A stretch of 64,000 bases of DNA from Holophagae bacterium (GTDB lineage Bacteria > Acidobacteriota > Holophagae > Acanthopleuribacterales > Acanthopleuribacteraceae): the NCBI GenBank assembly GCA_029263455.1, contig JAJCXM010000004.1, positions 1-64,000 of the forward strand. The letters run 5' to 3'. The notes under the pieces were generated by a model. It ran no database searches and was not told the DNA's origin. It worked only from the letters and a program-made list of their open reading frames with translations. Made by a program: the position numbers and the translations under genes. Within the stretch, counting starts at the first letter, position 1. Each line of letters begins with the position of its first letter. This document shows, piece by piece, positions 60,194-64,000 of this stretch.

Positions 60194-61423
60194 TTAGAAA
60201 TAGCGTCTGAGATTCACAAATATTTGATTGGCCCCATCCAGACTCTCAAGGCCAACTGCAGTTTGGTTTTTGACTGGCGCATCAACCAGACGAAACCCTG
60301 TCTCAATGGACCAGGTATCGTTTAATCTTTGGCTGTAGCGCATGTTTATGAGGAATTCGTGATCGCGTTCTAAATCAGCGATCCAAGTGACTAAAAGTTC
60401 TCGACCCAACATATCGTTGAATGCGTGGCGATAACCCAATAAAAGATCTCGTTGGAAGATACCGAGCGCGGCGCGTTCATGTTCCGCTACGCCAAAATAA
60501 TTTTGTGCTTCAGCAATGAAGGTGGCTTGAGCACCATTTCCTACAACCCAGCCATATTCATAACCCAATGCCACTTGAGTATGGTCCTTTTGCGCATCCG
60601 TTTTGAAGTCTTTGTGGCCCACTTCGAGTTTGACCAAGGAACCACCGAGGATATGTAAATAAGTAGCTCCCACATCTACAACGGGCGCGTAACTAGGGCT
60701 CAGTCCGATAGCAGGATCAAACACAATGACTGGCTGTTGACGGTCCTGATGGTCTAGCACATGAAGCGAAATATCCGCATCACCTAGAACTGCCGCCCAG
60801 CGAACGCCCCATTGCAGGCGCCAGTTGGATTCATGTGTGAGGCCGTCCTCGTCCAACCAACGAGGCGTACCCAGTTCTACGCCCGGGGGAGCAAAGGACA
60901 GTCGTGACCTTGATCCAGGCAGTTTGGGGCGCTCCATGCGCGGTAATAGATAAGCTTCGACTGAGCCAAGACCGATTCGACGTCTAAGAGAGACCATCAA
61001 TTCGCCTAGCTTTTCAGGGTTCTCGATATGGCTGTCGAAGTTGCGCGAATTGACCACATCAGCCGGGTGAAAGGCCTCAGTTGCAGTCCAATTCAACATC
61101 TGATAACCGGCGCGAATACGCCACTGGCTACGCTCCCATGAAACAAATAATTCTTCGAAGGCAGACAGATCGCGTTCATGGTCTTGCGGGTCAACGCGGG
61201 TAAAGGCGCGAAGTGCAAACTTCAACGAGCCTTTTGACAGAACAGTATCCACCCTGGCAAAAAGAGACGTGCCTGTGTCTTCTGTAAGTGCATCATTGTC
61301 ATCATCAAATTGCCGCGATTCCAAAGCCACTTCGGCCTTAAACTTGATGTCTACGGAATTTGCGTATGCGGGAATTTGACACAACAAGGCCACCACAACA
61401 CAAACCAAGGTACGTAGATTCAT
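60194..61423 (-). CDS. Outer-membrane beta-barrel protein of the RND operon
   Basis: A 409-residue exported protein. A signal peptide (to about residue 21, LVCVVVALLCQIPAYA) is followed by alternating amphipathic strands, ending in NLRRYF, the terminal-Phe beta-signal of outer-membrane barrels. The segment WRIRAGYQMLNWTATEAFHPADVVN is typical of the DUF1302/alginate-exporter-like barrels that accompany MMPL exporters. Probably the outer-membrane receptor or channel for the substrate of the adjacent RND pump. It is 20 bp upstream of the RND gene and 28 bp downstream of the LolA-like gene. Confidence 0.8.
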   Translation of the reverse strand: MNLRTLVCVVVALLCQIPAYANSVDIKFKAEVALESRQFDDDNDALTEDTGTSLFARVDTVLSKGSLKFALRAFTRVDPQDHERDLSAFEELFVSWERSQWRIRAGYQMLNWTATEAFHPADVVNSRNFDSHIENPEKLGELMVSLRRRIGLGSVEAYLLPRMERPKLPGSRSRLSFAPPGVELGTPRWLDEDGLTHESNWRLQWGVRWAAVLGDADISLHVLDHQDRQQPVIVFDPAIGLSPSYAPVVDVGATYLHILGGSLVKLEVGHKDFKTDAQKDHTQVALGYEYGWVVGNGAQATFIAEAQNYFGVAEHERAALGIFQRDLLLGYRHAFNDMLGRELLVTWIADLERDHEFLINMRYSQRLNDTWSIETGFRLVDAPVKNQTAVGLESLDGANQIFVNLRRYF

Positions 61424-61451
61424 GGCTACCGTCCTTTTCGATTCGTGACCG

Positions 61452-62204
61452 TTACTCGGCTAAGGCATCGCTTAAGAAGCTAGAGTCGTCGTAGGTCTTA
61501 CCTAAGGTTCGTGCTGACCAGGTAATGACCGAAGACTTGAGCGTCTGCACGTTTTTCGTCTCTATTTCGTGGGCACGGTTAAAGCCATCCACCTTGCGGT
61601 AATCGCGGAATTCAGCGACCTTTAATAGCTCTTCTTTGCGATCGTAATATTCGATGCGGACCGGGTTAAGAATATCTTTCGCCATCCATACGATCTGTTT
61701 GCTGTAACCACTCTTACTTGAAACCGGAATACGTTCTAATCGGTAGCAGTCATAGCCTTCAATCTGCTCATCACCTAAATAGCGATAGCTGTATTTTTCG
61801 ACTTCCTGACTACCCAAATCCTCATAGGCAAACTCACTACCCATGAAAGAGCCTGACTTGTTTTTAGAACTAATGCGTTTGACACGTTTGAGCGACGGTA
61901 AATAGAGCCATTGATCATCGTCATCTGTTTTGTGCGTCCAGGTCAGTATTTTTGTGCCTTTCACATCAGCGGGCCACAAGAACATACTTACTGAACGATC
62001 GCCATCATCTGCAGTCTCGGCCGTATCTGTCACAAATTTACGTGTTGTGCGATCGCCGTGGGCATTGATAAGGACCATTTCCATTTCGGAATATTCGCCC
62101 ACGTAGCCGTTGTTGGCGCTGTCAGACGCCTGGGCAATTTCGAGTCCTTTGGCGATAGCATTGGCGTCATTCCACAGGGCTGTTAAGGTCAAAAAGAGAA
62201 TCAT
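61452..62204 (-). CDS. LolA-like outer-membrane lipoprotein-sorting protein
   Basis: A 250-residue exported protein of the LolA superfamily branch found beside MMPL transporters. It has a short hydrophobic N-terminus (MILFLTLTALWND), then a half-barrel pattern: SEMEMVLINAHGDRTTRKFV, VKGTKILTWTHK, QWLYLPSLKRVKRISSKNKSGSFMGSEFAYEDLG and the C-terminal WSARTLGKTYDDSSF. The SxxFMGSDF-like motif (FMGSEF) is diagnostic. It would carry a lipid or lipoprotein between the RND pump and the outer-membrane barrel. GAGGAGA precedes ATG 62204. Confidence 0.88.
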   Translation of the reverse strand: MILFLTLTALWNDANAIAKGLEIAQASDSANNGYVGEYSEMEMVLINAHGDRTTRKFVTDTAETADDGDRSVSMFLWPADVKGTKILTWTHKTDDDDQWLYLPSLKRVKRISSKNKSGSFMGSEFAYEDLGSQEVEKYSYRYLGDEQIEGYDCYRLERIPVSSKSGYSKQIVWMAKDILNPVRIEYYDRKEELLKVAEFRDYRKVDGFNRAHEIETKNVQTLKSSVITWSARTLGKTYDDSSFLSDALAE

Positions 62205-62235
62205 TTTTCGGTCTCCTCAGTGTTGGGAATTAAGA

Positions 62236-62253
62236 AAGTAAGCATTCACTAAC
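62236..62253. promoter_or_regulatory. Candidate TetR operator before export genes
   Basis: AAGTAAGCATTCACTAAC lies between the TetR stop and the LolA-like start. It shares AAGTAAG and ACTAAC with the box upstream of the TetR gene, with a wider spacing. Confidence 0.5.
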
Positions 62254-62275
62254 ATTGGTAATACGCAAAAAAAGG

Positions 62276-62992
62276 TTAAGGGTTTAGTGCTTTAAAGAAT
62301 TTTTGCGTAAAAAGTTGGATAGCCTTTGGATTGTAGTGACTGGCTATCGCCTTTTCCGTTAAGCCCATGCCTCGTAAACAGAACAACACAGCTTCATCAC
62401 ATAAGTTATATGACTTGTTCGGGTACGGGATGACATCTCGTTCTGGCAAATGCGTAACCGCCATCATGACGGCCAAATGATGGGTGAACCAGAGCTTGTT
62501 AGCGGGCGTAACCCCCTCAGCTAACATGTCGCCTTCGGCAACCGCCGTAGCCACACATGCCTTCCAGAGATCGAGCCACGGCATCACCTGATCGGCAATA
62601 AACATGCGTGCAAAGTCGCCATCATCCAACAAACTCGTCATCATCAAACGGCAGAAATGCACATTATTTACATTATTTTCTGGATCTGTCTGTTTATGCA
62701 GAAAGATAGTGATCTGCATAAAATAGACAGAATGAACCAGCGTCGAAGTACTAGGCGTTAAGTTATCGATGAAGCGAGCAAAAACATCCGTATTGGCACA
62801 GCAAAACTCATGTAGTGCCACGTAAAGATCTTCTTTGCTAGGGAAGTGACGGTACATAAGTGCTTCAGAGACACCAGCCGCATCAGCGATCTGGCGCGTG
62901 GTGGTCCCGTTAAAGCCTCGATTGGCGAACAAAGGCAGTGCTGCAGCTAGGATGGTCTGCCTGCGTTCGTCAGCGGTTAATCTGGGTACCAT
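62276..62992 (-). CDS. TetR-family transcriptional regulator
   Basis: A 238-residue regulator. The N-terminal TetR DNA-binding domain (about 8-55) reads RRQTILAAALPLFANRGFNGTTTRQIADAAGVSEALMYRHFPSKEDLY. The C-terminal ligand domain is helical and unassigned. It is the first gene of the export operon, 71 bp before the LolA-like gene. It has a near-palindrome 18 bp upstream of its start and a related box before the export genes, so it likely represses itself and the pump until a lipophilic ligand binds. Confidence 0.92.
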   Translation of the reverse strand: MVPRLTADERRQTILAAALPLFANRGFNGTTTRQIADAAGVSEALMYRHFPSKEDLYVALHEFCCANTDVFARFIDNLTPSTSTLVHSVYFMQITIFLHKQTDPENNVNNVHFCRLMMTSLLDDGDFARMFIADQVMPWLDLWKACVATAVAEGDMLAEGVTPANKLWFTHHLAVMMAVTHLPERDVIPYPNKSYNLCDEAVLFCLRGMGLTEKAIASHYNPKAIQLFTQKFFKALNP

Positions 62993-63009
62993 AACGCCTC
63001 CAGCATCAT

Positions 63010-63025
63010 AAGTTAGTACTTACTT
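63010..63025. promoter_or_regulatory. Candidate TetR autoregulatory operator
   Basis: AAGTTAGTACTTACTT is a 16-bp near-palindrome (one mismatch) located 18 bp before the TetR start codon. The spacing and form are those of TetR-family operators. Confidence 0.55.
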
Positions 63026-63070
63026 ACATCGTTGTCAAGAAGAACATGCTCGCTAAGTACACCGATAAAA

Positions 63071-64000
63071 CTAAATGAGGCGGGTCACCAACATGGTTGC
63101 GCCTGCCATGGCGATGACCCATGAGCCAGACCACTTTAGACGCTGCATGTGTACTGGGTTTTTGATCAATTGGCGGGTTAATAAGTAGGCCACAAATAGG
63201 ACGGCCAGTTGACCAAGCTCCACGCCCACATTAAATGCCAGCAACCCGGACACTTGTTCAGACTTAGGCGTCCAGCCGTGCAGAATGATTCCCGCAAATC
63301 CCATTCCGTGCAACAAGCCAAAAGCAAATACGAATGCTAAACGTCGTCTCTTTACTTTGTTGACCCTGAGGTTCTCGACGCCGATATAGACCAAACTAGC
63401 TGCTATGAGTGTTTCCACCCAGCGATCGGAGAGTCTGACGACACCAAAAACAGCTAAAGCTAAGCTAAATGTATGCGCCAGGGTGAAGGCTGTCACTTGT
63501 GAAATGAGCGGACGGATATGGGGTGTCAAAAGGAAGAGGCCCAATACAAAGAGGATGTGGTCTAAGCCCCTGGGAATGATATGCAAAAAGCCCAACACCA
63601 CATAATTCCTAATTACATGCAGCACACCACCACCTGGCGCAACGGCGGGGCTTTCTATACCTTTGGGAACGATTCCGCCCCAGAGCGTTGCCCCGTCGCA
63701 TATGACTTGTAGGTCCAAAGCTGGTAGGGCGCGCGAAGCAAATACGGTTACGGCCTGCCAGTTGGCAGGAACCACGGCCCTAAATTCAGCTCTGATGCCA
63801 AAGAAACTGTCCTGATTGGCTCTGTGATTGTTGGGCAGCAATTCAAGCGGAACCGGTTCGCCATCAAATCTCAGGCGGATCCTACGTTCCAGGTAGTCTT
63901 CAACTTGCTGCCAACATTGCGCCTGTTCCTGAGCACTGAGCGCAGCCAGTTGCTTAGCCAGTTCCCTTGAGTCAGCACTAGGACTCGTACCGAGCGCGAT
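63071..64000 (-). CDS. HupE/UreJ-family membrane protein (5' part beyond window)
   Basis: The frame stays open to the right edge, so only the C-terminal 309 residues are seen. The N-terminal part is extracytoplasmic and hydrophilic (residues upstream of GGVLHVIRNY). Then come six to seven transmembrane helices with FLHIIPRGLDHILFVLGLFLL, the conserved HupE/UreJ_2 signature, followed by TAFTLAHTFSLALA and FGLLHGMGFAG. The family includes nickel/cobalt permease-like proteins, but this branch, with a periplasmic N-terminal domain, has no proven substrate. The internal TTG at 63841 is not the start. Confidence 0.88.
   Translation of the reverse strand: MALGTSPSADSRELAKQLAALSAQEQAQCWQQVEDYLERRIRLRFDGEPVPLELLPNNHRANQDSFFGIRAEFRAVVPANWQAVTVFASRALPALDLQVICDGATLWGGIVPKGIESPAVAPGGGVLHVIRNYVVLGFLHIIPRGLDHILFVLGLFLLTPHIRPLISQVTAFTLAHTFSLALAVFGVVRLSDRWVETLIAASLVYIGVENLRVNKVKRRRLAFVFAFGLLHGMGFAGIILHGWTPKSEQVSGLLAFNVGVELGQLAVLFVAYLLTRQLIKNPVHMQRLKWSGSWVIAMAGATMLVTRLI

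Overview
The window reads like a chromosomal segment of a Gram-negative, predatory or social type of soil or marine bacterium, most likely Acidobacteriota (Holophagae/Acanthopleuribacter-like). This is inferred from the mix of Ser/Thr kinases carrying long TPR tails, ECF sigma factors of the planctomycete/acidobacterial type, many secreted beta-propeller and formylglycine-generating-enzyme-like proteins, and an outer-membrane/RND export operon. No rRNA, tRNA or CRISPR array was recognised. Base composition looks close to 50% GC by eye.

1-10 kb is an accessory island. Three orphan RHS-core/toxin-tip plus immunity cassettes (777-2056, 2286-3806, 8770-9965), all on the minus strand, surround a compact element made of a tyrosine integrase, a CHC2/TOPRIM/ATPase primase-helicase and a divergent XRE repressor (about 3.9-8.5 kb). 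A deletion derivative of that element lies at 237-706, so a 387-bp direct repeat brackets about 7.5 kb. Two toxin tips are HExxH zincins paired with exported immunity proteins. The first toxin is interrupted by one in-frame TAG although everything downstream is intact.

10-16.3 kb holds a YCII-like secreted protein, a kinase-TPR receptor, a secreted FGE-like protein, an ECF sigma factor and a secreted cohesin-like protein. 16.3-18.4 kb is an S9 peptidase. 18.8-24.5 kb is a tightly coupled four-gene operon, MoxR AAA+ ATPase / small bpX-like protein / vWA-propeller / bpX6-like TPR-propeller. This matches the MoxR-vWA-beta-propeller ternary systems predicted by comparative genomics to be conflict or quality-control machines. 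24.5-36.6 kb carries a propeller sensor histidine kinase, DUF2867, a second FGE-like protein, an SGNH hydrolase, a tandem pair of secreted paralogues, a YpfJ-type metalloprotease and a 937-residue secreted propeller protein.

36.6-37.5 kb is a decayed REP/RAYT unit. 37.6-41.1 kb is an ECF-to-kinase operon, divergent from a class II lanthipeptide cluster at 41.5-50.7 kb: a mersacidin-type precursor, a hairpin, LanM, an HlyD adaptor, an unusual cytosolic-sensor/HlyD fusion, and a C39-peptidase ABC exporter. The fusion (PilZ-like, degenerate receiver, GAF, transmembrane, HlyD) is the most novel-looking single gene.

51-57.6 kb contains a membrane PQQ-like propeller, two unknown proteins, a YHS-domain protein, DUF2461 and an MsbA-like ABC exporter. 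57.8-63 kb is a TetR / LolA-like / outer-membrane barrel / MMPL-RND operon with two related operator-like boxes. The window ends inside a HupE/UreJ-type gene that runs off the right edge.
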